Source: Nocardia panacis
Lineage (GTDB): Bacteria > Actinomycetota > Actinomycetes > Mycobacteriales > Mycobacteriaceae
Direction of reading: 5' to 3'
Assembly: GCF_003598715.1 (NCBI RefSeq)
Contig: NZ_QZFU01000019.1
Coordinates: 496,001-560,000, forward strand
Length of the DNA: 64,000 nt
In this document: piece after piece, positions 43,394 to 51,546 of the stretch
How positions within the stretch are numbered: the stretch's first letter is position 1
How the letters are laid out: each line of letters begins with the position of its first letter
Translations under genes and position numbers: made by a program
Notes under the pieces: model-generated
What the model was told of the DNA's origin: nothing
Databases searched by the model: none
Seen by the model: the letters and a program-made list of their open reading frames with translations, nothing else

Positions 43394-44155
43394 ATGACCA
43401 GTGTTTCGATCGAATGCGCCGACGGAATCGCCGTCGTCACCATCAACCGCCCGAAAGAGCGCAATGCCGTGAACCTCGAGGTGGCCGAGGGCATCGCCGC
43501 GGCCATGGACGAATTCGAGGCACGCGCCGATCTCGCCGTCGCCATCCTCACCGGAGCCGGCGGCACCTTCTGCTCCGGCCTGGACCTCAAAGCATTCACC
43601 CGCGGTGAGATCCCGATCATTCCCGACCGCGGCTTCGGCGGCCTGACCGAGAAACCACCCGCCAAACCACTGATCGCCGCCGTCGAGGGTTGGGCACTGG
43701 CAGGCGGATGCGAGATCGCCTTGACCGCCGACCTCATCGTCGCCGCGCGCGATGCGAGATTCGGCCTGCCCGAGGTCAAGCGCGGCTTGGTCGCGGGCGC
43801 GGGCGGCCTATTGCGTCTGCCCAAGACACTCCCGTATCAACTGGCCATGCAAATGGCGCTGACCGGAGATCCCATCGCCGCGGAGACGGCGCACGCGCAC
43901 GGCATGGTCAACGTCCTCACCGAACCCGGACAGGCCCTCGCCGCGGCACGTGAACTGGCCGCGAAAGTGGCCGCCAACGGGCCGCTCGCCGTCCGCACCA
44001 GCAAGCGGATCGTCGCGATGTCGGTCGACTACGGCGACGCCGCGGCCTTCGCCGCGCAGCAGGCACTGGTCGAGCCGGTACTGCGCTCCGCCGACGCGCT
44101 GGAAGGCGCGCGAGCGTTCGCCGAGAAGCGCCCACCGATCTGGACCGGCGCCTGA
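43394..44155 (+). CDS. Enoyl-CoA hydratase/isomerase (crotonase family)
   Basis: The 253-residue crotonase has GAGGTFCSGLDLKAF and EGWALAGGCEIALTADL, with the first Glu in LPEVKRGLVAGAGG. The second catalytic Glu position is Gln (LAMQMALTGD), so hydration may be weak and isomerase or hydrolase activity is possible. It is a single gene behind operator copy E; the next gene is on the other strand. Confidence 0.8.
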   Translation: MTSVSIECADGIAVVTINRPKERNAVNLEVAEGIAAAMDEFEARADLAVAILTGAGGTFCSGLDLKAFTRGEIPIIPDRGFGGLTEKPPAKPLIAAVEGWALAGGCEIALTADLIVAARDARFGLPEVKRGLVAGAGGLLRLPKTLPYQLAMQMALTGDPIAAETAHAHGMVNVLTEPGQALAAARELAAKVAANGPLAVRTSKRIVAMSVDYGDAAAFAAQQALVEPVLRSADALEGARAFAEKRPPIWTGA

Positions 44156-44173
44156 CGGTCCTCGCCCGCGCGG

Positions 44174-44806
44174 CTACTCCTCGGTCCAGCGATTCCACCT
44201 GGTGATCGTCTCGACCGGGGGTCGGCGCGCGGGTTTGAACTGCGTGCCGACCGTGTAAGCGACCGGCAGCAGCGCGATCGGCGTCATGCTGTCGGGCAGC
44301 CCCAGGATCGCGGTGTATTCCCGCTCGAATTCGGCCTCGAACGGCGTGGTCAGCACCGAACCCAACCCGCGCGACCGCAGCGCCAATTGCAGACTCCAGA
44401 TCGCGGGAAAGATCGACCCGTAGAACGCGGCCGGATCCGGCGCGTGGGGGCCGTCCAACCGCCCCTCGACGCACGGCACGACGAGGACCGGAACTCGCGC
44501 CAGCACCTGCGCGAGATAGCGGGCGCCCTCGTAGACCCGTTTCGTCTGCGGATCCCGCAGGCGCGGATAGCGCCGCTCGACCAGCGGCAACGTATAGCGC
44601 GCGTACAGCTTCGCGATATCGGCGCGCACGTGCGGGTCGTCCACCACCAGCCAGCGCCACGATTGCTGATTGCCGCCCGTCGGCGCCTGCACCGCAAGGC
44701 GCAGGCACTCGAGGATCACCGCGCGTTCGACCGGCCGCTCCAGATCGAGACGACGACGCACCGCGCGCGTCGTGGCGAGCAGGTGATCTGTAGCGGCGGT
44801 ATCCAT
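44174..44806 (-). CDS. Nitroreductase-family flavoprotein
   Basis: The 210-residue protein has the FMN-binding TTRAVRRRLDLERPV region, QAPTGGNQQSWRWLVVDD, and later LRSRGLGSVLTTPF. It fits the family of NAD(P)H-dependent FMN reductases acting on nitro groups, quinones or enones. It is placed after a crotonase gene, 14 bp downstream on the same strand, in the regulon. It may reduce an unsaturated pathway intermediate, but the family is broad. Confidence 0.85.
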   Translation of the reverse strand: MDTAATDHLLATTRAVRRRLDLERPVERAVILECLRLAVQAPTGGNQQSWRWLVVDDPHVRADIAKLYARYTLPLVERRYPRLRDPQTKRVYEGARYLAQVLARVPVLVVPCVEGRLDGPHAPDPAAFYGSIFPAIWSLQLALRSRGLGSVLTTPFEAEFEREYTAILGLPDSMTPIALLPVAYTVGTQFKPARRPPVETITRWNRWTEE

Positions 44807-44820
44807 CGGGCTCCCTGGGG

Positions 44821-45621
44821 TTATACGGATTTTTCGGCTTTACCTGCGGACTTGGCGAGGAATTCGGCGACGCGACCCTTGATGTCCTCGGTGCCGAAGG
44901 ATTCGAATTCCGCGGCGAGGGCGAAATTCAACACCGAATTGGCGGAGTCGAGCAGATGCATATTCAGCGCGCGTTTGGTGTCGCGGACCGCCTGCGCAGG
45001 CAGCTCCGCGAACCGATGCGCGAACTCTTTCGCGGTGGCGAGCACCTGCGCGGCGGGCACGACGCGGTTGCACAACCCCAGGCGCAGGGCATCGGTCGCG
45101 GGAATGCGGTCGCCGAGCAGGATGAACTCCTTGGCGGTGAGCATGCTGGTGAGCCATGGCCAGGTGACCGCCCCGCCGTCGCCCGCGGCCAGACCGATGG
45201 CCACGTGCGGGTCGCTCATAAAAGTGTTGTCGGCCATCACCACGAAGTCCGACATGGTCGCCAGGCTGCACCCCAGCCCCACCGCCGGACCGTTCACCGC
45301 CGCCACCACCGGCAGTTCGCACGACAGCATCGCCCGCGCCAACCGCTCGCCCTCGCGGATATCGCGGCGGCGCGCGGCGGTGTCATTGTGGTTGCGGATG
45401 AAGTTCGGCACGTAGCCGCCCGCGCTGAAGGCCCGACCCGCACCGGTCAGCACCACCGCTCGCGCGTCCGCATCGTCCACCAGCAGATCCCACACCCTGC
45501 GCATCCCCACGTGCAAGCCGTCATCGAAGGAATTGAGATCGTCGGGTCGATTCATCGTCACGATCCGCAGCGGACCGTCCACCTCGACCAGCAAACCGGG
45601 CGCGACACTCGAGTAGTCCAT
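44821..45621 (-). CDS. Crotonase-family protein (enoyl-CoA hydratase/isomerase)
   Basis: The 266-residue protein starts at ATG 45621, behind AAGGAG; an upstream extension to 45681 is not supported. It has GAGRAFSAGGYVPNF and NGPAVGLGCSLATMSDF. The first catalytic Glu is replaced (MSDPHVAIGLAAGDGG) while the second (TAKEFILLGD) is kept. AGG(Y) replaces the more usual AGGD/L, again hinting at altered chemistry. Operator copy F lies 64 bp upstream. Confidence 0.8.
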   Translation of the reverse strand: MDYSSVAPGLLVEVDGPLRIVTMNRPDDLNSFDDGLHVGMRRVWDLLVDDADARAVVLTGAGRAFSAGGYVPNFIRNHNDTAARRRDIREGERLARAMLSCELPVVAAVNGPAVGLGCSLATMSDFVVMADNTFMSDPHVAIGLAAGDGGAVTWPWLTSMLTAKEFILLGDRIPATDALRLGLCNRVVPAAQVLATAKEFAHRFAELPAQAVRDTKRALNMHLLDSANSVLNFALAAEFESFGTEDIKGRVAEFLAKSAGKAEKSV

Positions 45622-45685
45622 GTCAACTCTCCTTGGGACTCGAAGACAATCGGCGGCACCGTGCGCCGCCACCCCGGTCATAGTG

Positions 45686-45706
45686 ACAACCTACTCAGTA
45701 GTATGT
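45686..45706. promoter_or_regulatory. TetR-type operator copy F
   Basis: On the minus strand this 21-mer is identical to copy B. It lies 64 bp upstream of the leftward crotonase gene and touches the stop codon of the lipase-maturation-factor gene. Confidence 0.85.
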
Positions 45707-47154
45707 CAATCGTTTCCGTCCTCATTTGCGGCATCGGCGGGTGATCGCAGTGCGGCAGGCGGTAAATATTCGCCGATGCGGCGACGCGTCCACCAAGCGC
45801 CGGTGCGACGGTGCTCGGCGCGGGTGGTGAAGCAATAGCGGTAGAGAACGGCCCGCACATACCTCGGTGGCTGCCGCGGGAACGGGTTGGTGGCGAGCAG
45901 GCGCAACGTGGCCGCGTCGCCGCGCAGCAGTCGCGCGATCAGCGGCGGGAACCAGGCTTGCGTTTGCAGCGGTGAGAGCGCGGCGAACCACATCATCCAG
46001 TCCAGTCGCAGGTGATAGGGAGCGATCTGGCGGGGACGGCGGGAGAGCGTGCCGGGTTTGGCCTTGAATTCGTACGCTTTCCAGCTCGCGGCGGGACCGG
46101 GCTGGTCATCGGTGCCCTCGATGAGCAGTTCGAGCCGCTGTCGGGTGATACGTCCGAACAGGCCGTAGGTGTTGCCCAGATACAACGGGTTGAAGGCGCG
46201 GTTCATCACCTGCCGCCGTGCGGCCATATTGCGGACCGGCGCCCAACTGAGCACGATCATCGACACGGTCAGGATCGTCACCATGATCGCGAACCACAAG
46301 GGTCCGTCGGTCGCGGGCTCGGCCGGGACTACGGCCGCCAGGAGCCGGCCATCGAGCGCCATGGTGGCCAACGCGATGGTCAGCAGGTTCAGCCAGGCGA
46401 AGTTCCCGCTGAGCATCAACCACAACTGGGTCGCGACGATGATCCCGGCCGCTACCGAAGCGATCGGCTGCGGACACAGCAGCCCGAACGGCACGATCAA
46501 CTGCGCGACATGGTTTCCCAGCGCCTCCAGCCGATGGATCGGTTTGGGCAGCCGATGGAAGTGCCGGCTGAACCGGTTCGGCAACGGCTGGGTCTCGTGG
46601 TGATAGCAGAGCGCGGTGAGATCACGCCACGCCCGATCGTTGCGCACCTTGATCAGGCCCGCCCCCACCTCGAGCCGCACCAGCAGCCAGCGCAGCAGCA
46701 GCACCACCGCGATCGGCGGGGCCGTGGCCGTATTTCCCAGAAAGATCGCCAGGAAACCGGCCTCCAACAGCAGCATCTCCCAGACGAAGCCGTAGAACAC
46801 CGAACCGGCATTGACGAACGACAGGTACAGCACCCACAGCACAGCCCGGATCACCATCGCGATCGGCAGGGCCACGAGATCGAGCACACCGAGCACGACC
46901 CCGACCGACAGCGCCAGCCCCAGCGTCGCCACGGCAGCGGCGAGCCGGTCGGAGTAGTGCAGGTGAAACAGGCTGGGGGTCCGGCGGAATCCCGCCGCAC
47001 GCAGATGTCGCGGCGCCGGTAGCAGACCTCGCGCACCGCACAGCGCCCGGAATTGGGCGAGGGTCGACAGAAATGCGACAACATACGCCAGGCCCAGCAG
47101 CCGATCGAAGATCAGCCGGGCAGGCACATATCCGGAATCGTAGAATCCCGACAT
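45706..47154 (-). CDS. Lipase maturation factor family membrane protein
   Basis: The 482-residue polytopic protein has many hydrophobic helices. Its family-typical central block runs RLEVGAGLIKVRNDRAWRDLTALCYHHETQPLPN (regions near 150-185), and the C-terminal domain has YEFKAKPG and PYHLRLDWMMWFAAL. In animals LMF1 helps lipases fold in the ER; the bacterial homologues are uncharacterised. It is probably a membrane protein with its conserved loops outside. It lies upstream of the crotonase and may or may not belong to the regulon. Confidence 0.85.
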   Translation of the reverse strand: MSGFYDSGYVPARLIFDRLLGLAYVVAFLSTLAQFRALCGARGLLPAPRHLRAAGFRRTPSLFHLHYSDRLAAAVATLGLALSVGVVLGVLDLVALPIAMVIRAVLWVLYLSFVNAGSVFYGFVWEMLLLEAGFLAIFLGNTATAPPIAVVLLLRWLLVRLEVGAGLIKVRNDRAWRDLTALCYHHETQPLPNRFSRHFHRLPKPIHRLEALGNHVAQLIVPFGLLCPQPIASVAAGIIVATQLWLMLSGNFAWLNLLTIALATMALDGRLLAAVVPAEPATDGPLWFAIMVTILTVSMIVLSWAPVRNMAARRQVMNRAFNPLYLGNTYGLFGRITRQRLELLIEGTDDQPGPAASWKAYEFKAKPGTLSRRPRQIAPYHLRLDWMMWFAALSPLQTQAWFPPLIARLLRGDAATLRLLATNPFPRQPPRYVRAVLYRYCFTTRAEHRRTGAWWTRRRIGEYLPPAALRSPADAANEDGND

Positions 47155-47277
47155 CGCCTATCGCCAACGCTCGATACGAATCTCCTTCAACGAGAAAAAC
47201 GCTGGAAGCGACCGAATTCTTTCCGAACCACCACTTTCGAATGAGGCCGGACGAATCGCGCCGACCTCTTCGAGAGA

Positions 47278-48195
47278 CTACCGCCAGGAGTCGACAGCCT
47301 TCGCCGCCTCTTCCAGGATCTGCCGACTGGCGGGCACCCGACCGAACATGTGGAAAGACAGGTGGGACAGCCCTGCCATCCTGACGTGCCTGGTGGAAAC
47401 ACCGGCTTGATCGAGTTTGCGCGCGTAGGCTTCGCCGTCGTCGCGGACCGGGTCGAGCTCATTGGTGAGGATCAGCGCGGGCGGCAGACCGGCGGCATCG
47501 GCCAGTGCCGGATTGGCGTACGGGGTCACCGCGTCCCGATTGGGCAGATACCGCTCCCAGCACACCCGCATCGCGGCACGGGTCAGCAGCGGGCCGTCGG
47601 CGTAGCGCCGGTAGGACTCGGTGTCCTGTTCGGGGCTGATCGGCGGGTACAGCAGCAACTGGAAGCCGATGCGGGGCGCACCGATATCGCGGGCCAGTAC
47701 GCTCACCCCGGCGGCGATGGTGGCGCCCGCCGAATCCCCCGCGACGCCGATCAGATCCGGCGTCGAATTGTAGGTCTCGGCGGCGTCCGCCGCCCATATC
47801 ACCGCCAGGTAGGCGTCCTGGATCGCGGCGGGGTAGGGATGCTCGGGAGCGAGCCGGTAGTCGACCGAGACGATGACCGCGCCGGTGGCCGCGGCCAGCG
47901 CACGAACCGGGTTGTCCCACACGTCGACGTTTCCCTGGAACCAGCCGCCGCCGTGGAAGAACACCAGCATGGGTTGCGGGGTTCGCCGAGCCGACGGTAC
48001 ATAGACGCGCGCCGGAATCGACCCCCACGGCGCCGGGATCGCCACGTCATCGACCTTGTCCATTTCCCTCTCGGGACCGTGCCAGGCCATTAGGCCTGCC
48101 ACCCCCGCGCGACCCTCCTCCGGAGTCGACTTGTCCAGCGGCTTCCCGCCTGCGGCGGCCACCTGCCCCACCAGAACGCTCAGATCTCTGTCCAC
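47278..48195 (-). CDS. Alpha/beta hydrolase of the hormone-sensitive-lipase type
   Basis: The 305-residue esterase has the oxyanion motif FFHGGGWFQGN and nucleophile GDSAGATIA. The acid is probably in TNELDPVRDDG, with the His late in RMAGLSHLSFHM. It cleaves short to medium esters or lactones. It is 55 bp after the SDR gene on the same strand, probably co-transcribed under the palindromes at 49029-49090. Confidence 0.85.
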   Translation of the reverse strand: MDRDLSVLVGQVAAAGGKPLDKSTPEEGRAGVAGLMAWHGPEREMDKVDDVAIPAPWGSIPARVYVPSARRTPQPMLVFFHGGGWFQGNVDVWDNPVRALAAATGAVIVSVDYRLAPEHPYPAAIQDAYLAVIWAADAAETYNSTPDLIGVAGDSAGATIAAGVSVLARDIGAPRIGFQLLLYPPISPEQDTESYRRYADGPLLTRAAMRVCWERYLPNRDAVTPYANPALADAAGLPPALILTNELDPVRDDGEAYARKLDQAGVSTRHVRMAGLSHLSFHMFGRVPASRQILEEAAKAVDSWR

Positions 48196-48250
48196 GGGTT
48201 TCTCCTCGAATTTGTTTGCGATAGAGGTGATTTCGGATTCGACGAATCGG

Positions 48251-48985
48251 TCACCGGGTGGTGTAGCCGCCGTCGATGGTGAGTGACGCGCCGGTCATGT
48301 AGCCCGCCGCGGCACTGGCGAGGAAGAGCATCCCCTCGGCGATCTCGGCCGGTTCTCCCGCGCGGGCCATCGGTGTCGCGTCGATGATCGACTGCTGCGC
48401 CTGCGGGGTGAGTTCGGCCGTCAACCGGGTTCGGATCGTTCCTGGATGAATAGCGTTGATGCGCACACCCATTGGCGCGTACTGCACCGCTGCGGCCTTT
48501 GTCATCAGAGTGATGGCGCCTTTGCTGGCCTGATAGGCGAATGCCCCGTCGGTGCCGACGAGCCCCCAGGTCGAGGAGGTATTGATGATCGCCCCGGCTC
48601 GCCGACCGATCATGCCGGGCAGGACGGTCTTCATCCCGAGAAACACCCCGGTCTGATTGACAGCGATCACTCGATCCCACTCGGCCACTGTGGTTTCCAC
48701 GGCGCCGGATTGGGAACCGACGATACCCGCGTTGTTGACCAGCACGTCGATGCGTCCGTGCGCGCCGATGATCTGTTCAATCGTCTTGCGCCACTGATCT
48801 TCTCGTGTGACATCGAGGCGCACGCCCGCAACGCCGTCGACTCCCGCCGAATCGTCTCCGGCGAAGTCGACATCCGCGCTGAAGACGGTGGCGCCCTGCC
48901 TCGCGAACAGTTCGACCGTCGCCCGCCCGATACCGCGCGCCCCTCCCGTCACCAGCGCGACTTTTCCTTCTAGGCGATAGCTCAT
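48251..48985 (-). CDS. Short-chain dehydrogenase/reductase
   Basis: The 244-residue SDR has TGGARGIGRATVELFARQG, NNAGIVGSQSGAVE, catalytic Ser in INTSSTWGLVG and YQASK (the Tyr/Lys pair), then ASLTIDGGYTTR. It is a typical NAD(P)-dependent alcohol or 3-hydroxyacyl oxidoreductase. Two perfect palindromes (49029-49046 and 49075-49090) lie 43-105 bp upstream and suggest control by a separate TetR-type repressor not found in the window. Confidence 0.9.
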   Translation of the reverse strand: MSYRLEGKVALVTGGARGIGRATVELFARQGATVFSADVDFAGDDSAGVDGVAGVRLDVTREDQWRKTIEQIIGAHGRIDVLVNNAGIVGSQSGAVETTVAEWDRVIAVNQTGVFLGMKTVLPGMIGRRAGAIINTSSTWGLVGTDGAFAYQASKGAITLMTKAAAVQYAPMGVRINAIHPGTIRTRLTAELTPQAQQSIIDATPMARAGEPAEIAEGMLFLASAAAGYMTGASLTIDGGYTTR

Positions 48986-49028
48986 TTCGTATGCACGCTC
49001 CTCAGCCGGGTCGCCCGCCCAGAAGCGA

Positions 49029-49046
49029 GCGAACTAGTTAGTTCGC
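49029..49046. promoter_or_regulatory. Palindromic operator GCGAACTA-GT-TAGTTCGC
   Basis: Perfect 8-bp arms with a 2-bp spacer lie 44 bp upstream of the leftward SDR start. It shares the GAACTAGTT core with the second palindrome at 49075-49090 and differs fully from the 21-bp catabolic operator. It is a probable site for a TetR/MarR-type repressor. Confidence 0.8.
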
Positions 49047-49074
49047 AATGTAGGAGGATCGCCCTCATATGTCA

Positions 49075-49090
49075 AACGAACTAGTTCGTT
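49075..49090. promoter_or_regulatory. Perfect 16-bp palindrome AACGAACTAGTTCGTT
   Basis: This self-complementary 16-mer lies 29 bp from the palindrome at 49029-49046 and has the same core. Two sites at about four helical turns (centre spacing about 45 bp) suit cooperative dimer binding over the SDR promoter. Confidence 0.8.
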
Positions 49091-49687
49091 GGGTGTCATA
49101 CAGGTGCGTACGGCCCAATGGAGCACGATCTGGCCGGGGCGGTGATCCGGCGCCGCAATCGGTACACCAGCATGATCTGCGCGAGCGACGCGCCGGCCAT
49201 GGCCGGCGCCGGTGTGTGCACCATGCTGCGAGTGCCAATCCCGTTGTGCACCCCGACCACATCCACGATCTCGGGAGGGCGACGCGCCGGGAAGTGAGAA
49301 GTTTGTTTCAGAACACCCGCGTAGGGGTTGGCCGCGACCGTGTCATAGGGGGTTGACGGTACTTTCACAGTGGTTGGATACTGGTTCTGCAACACGAAAG
49401 TTGTAGCAGCTCTTCAGATTTGGCGATACCAGGGAATAATCCGGGTTCGGATTCGTCCGATGCGGACCGGCTTTCGTGGTCGGGGGCGCCTCAGTCGCTC
49501 AATTTCCCATAGCGCAGTCGCGGCGATTCAGCGCATTTGTCGTGCGATGGCGCTTTCGACGGCAGACCGGAGGTGGAGGGCAGTCGCGGCGCGGCCGATG
49601 GCGCCGGCTTCGGGATCCACCGACATCGAATACTTCATCTCATGAACACCATCACCTATATGCCTGTGACACGCGGGAGGTTGGATC
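49091..49687. other. About 600 bp without a recognised gene; contains a 20-bp GC palindrome
   Basis: No convincing gene on either strand. A perfect 20-bp palindrome GCGCCGGCCATGGCCGGCGC lies at 49190-49209. The last 100 bp become more AT-rich and end with GGGAGG before the ATG at 49688, which is the likely promoter region of the pore-former-like cassette. Confidence 0.5.
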
Positions 49688-50956
49688 ATGCCCAGTCAAC
49701 ACGAGGTTGGCCCAACATATAAGCCCTCCAGATTCGTACGACACCCGCTGACGAAGCGGAACCAGGAGGAACTCGAAATAGCGGGCAAGGCCGGGGATAT
49801 CCTGGCATGGAACAAGAGGACATGGCGCGGCGGGAATAAAGTACTGACATTCGTCAACGCACCCGCACAGAAGAAGAATGCCGACGGAACCGATCGACTC
49901 ATCACACCCACCGGATTCTCGATAAACAAGCGCCGATACGGCGACTATCCCATATCGGAACAGTCGGCACACGACCGCGGCTGGTACGCCTACCTCAACA
50001 TGGGCGTCCCACTCATCGACGAGCGACACGATATCGTACAACCTCCGCCGGACGTGATTTCCGAACACGCGTACATCGATCGCACCGATCCTGTTCTCAA
50101 AGAGATCGTCGACACCATCGAATTCTCGATTTCCAACACGGTCAGATGGTCGATCGCCGGGCAAACGCAGCTGACTTTCGGCGCCAAGGGCACCGCATCT
50201 CTGCAAGCGCAATTACAACAGAGCTTGGCGAACAGCATGGCGAGCAGCTTGGCAACGAGCCAAGAGCTGAGCAATGAGGCGAAGAGTTCGCGCACCCATA
50301 TCGACCACAATCACAAAGACAACATCGGCACCGAAGATCAGCAGCTGAATGAGCAGACCACGACGAACAAGACCACGGCGACGAGCACTTCCACGGGAAC
50401 CACCACGGCGACCACCACGGCCACCGGCACGGCTACCGGCACCGGAGAACTCTCGGCGCAATTGATGCAGGGGATAACCGCCACCGCCAGTGGCGAGTTG
50501 ACTGCCTCGTGGAAAGCTACGCATCAGGTTGTTGTCACCCCCAACGGATGCCGGGTGGTCGTCAGGGCGACCCAGCGACGTCAGGTCCGCAGGTTCGACT
50601 ACCAAATACCGATTGTGTTCAACGGCTTCGTCGCACTGTATTATCCCGAGCCGGTCGACTATACGAGAATACCGGATATCGGCGGCTACGGGGTATTCCC
50701 GGCATGGACCCTCGGCCCGCGAATTCAGACACAGAACCGAAATCCAGGGGCAGTTTATACCGGGCCGAGCTACGCTCAGGTGGTTGTATTTCCCATCGAT
50801 GTCCTGGGGCTGGTCGCCGACGGCGACAACTTCGCCCAGAAGGGGGTGGCCGAAGTGGTTTCGGTTCTCGCCGGAGAGCATGAAGTATTCGAAGTCGAAG
50901 CGCTCACCTTGGCCAATCGCAAGTCCGCCGGACCCGCGCCTTTCTACACGCTTTGA
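49688..50956 (+). CDS. Putative aerolysin/ETX-MTX2-like beta-pore-forming protein (copy 1)
   Basis: The 422-residue protein has no signal peptide. Residues about 1-130 are a mixed head domain (MPSQHEVGPTYKPSRFV, DRGWYAYLNMGVPLIDERHD). From about 145 the sequence becomes alternating strand-like (IEFSISNTVRWSIAGQTQLTF), with a helix-like Gln/Ser block, then a Thr-rich stretch ending TTTATGTATGTGELSAQL. It closes with VVVTPNGCRVVVRATQRR and a final beta domain (YDYQIP-type FNGFVALYYPEP). The Thr/Ser alternating hairpin flanked by beta repeats is typical of aerolysin/ETX-MTX2 pore formers. Only this pattern, no catalytic motif, supports the call. GGGAGG lies upstream. A near-twin follows at 51547. 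Confidence 0.55.
   Translation: MPSQHEVGPTYKPSRFVRHPLTKRNQEELEIAGKAGDILAWNKRTWRGGNKVLTFVNAPAQKKNADGTDRLITPTGFSINKRRYGDYPISEQSAHDRGWYAYLNMGVPLIDERHDIVQPPPDVISEHAYIDRTDPVLKEIVDTIEFSISNTVRWSIAGQTQLTFGAKGTASLQAQLQQSLANSMASSLATSQELSNEAKSSRTHIDHNHKDNIGTEDQQLNEQTTTNKTTATSTSTGTTTATTTATGTATGTGELSAQLMQGITATASGELTASWKATHQVVVTPNGCRVVVRATQRRQVRRFDYQIPIVFNGFVALYYPEPVDYTRIPDIGGYGVFPAWTLGPRIQTQNRNPGAVYTGPSYAQVVVFPIDVLGLVADGDNFAQKGVAEVVSVLAGEHEVFEVEALTLANRKSAGPAPFYTL
49689..49782 (+). repeat. 94-bp exact direct repeat (copy at 51548-51641)
   Basis: This stretch at the 5' end of copy 1 is identical to 51548-51641 of copy 2. Flanking parts show many synonymous differences, so the identity is patchy, as expected from recent gene conversion or strong constraint. 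Confidence 0.9.
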
Positions 50957-50992
50957 TTCTTCCGTGTTCCGAATCATCCAGGAGGGAAGTCA

Positions 50993-51502
50993 GTGTCGTT
51001 TTTCAATATCTTCACCAGCGCCAAAACAGAAGCCAAGTCCGCTCAGGATTCCGCTCAGACGCTCAATCGACTGATTCCCGGTTATCGGCCGGAATCGGAA
51101 GGGGTCGACGAGGAACTCTACGACGGCCTGGTCAAGGATCCGGTACGTGACCCGAAGATTGTCAAAGAGCGGTCTCCGGAGGCGCTGACCATCGTGGGGA
51201 GCTTCCTCGACTCGCTGTTCGGGCAGAATCAGACGGTAGCCGAGAGCCAGCGTGCCACTTCCGAGAACCCGGCCTCGACATCCGGTATGGCGTCGTCGGT
51301 CCTAGGAGAGGTGTCGCATGGCACATCCTCACAGGGGATAACGGTGCCGTCGCAAATCAAGGATACCGATAAGCCTGCGATGCCTCCGCTGCCGAATGTC
51401 GCGCGACCGGCCAAACCGGATATCCCCGAAGCGGCCAGGCCCGCTATGCCCGATCAGCCGAAACCTTCTGCACCGGCAGGCGGAAAGCAGCCCAACCCGT
51501 AG
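50993..51502 (+). CDS. Pro-rich hypothetical protein between the two pore-former-like genes
   Basis: The 169-residue protein starts at GTG 50993, behind AGGAGGG. Its N-terminus (SFFNIFTSAKTEAKSAQDSAQTLN, about residues 2-25) is amphipathic helical; a mid-helix ALTIVGSFLDSLFGQ and a low-complexity tail with repeated (A/V)(R)PA(K/M)P motifs follow (from about 122). No signal peptide or known domain is seen. Because it is co-transcribed between two twins, it could be a chaperone, an activator, or a third toxin component as in tripartite systems. That is inference. Confidence 0.55.
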   Translation: MSFFNIFTSAKTEAKSAQDSAQTLNRLIPGYRPESEGVDEELYDGLVKDPVRDPKIVKERSPEALTIVGSFLDSLFGQNQTVAESQRATSENPASTSGMASSVLGEVSHGTSSQGITVPSQIKDTDKPAMPPLPNVARPAKPDIPEAARPAMPDQPKPSAPAGGKQPNP

Positions 51503-51546
51503 GCTGTCCGGCTCGCCCGAACCGTTGTCATACAGGAGGTTTGATC

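Noticed and set aside
49096..49395. Leftward 99-codon frame upstream of the pore-former-like cassette
   Set aside because: No start signal or domain; it crosses the GC palindrome.
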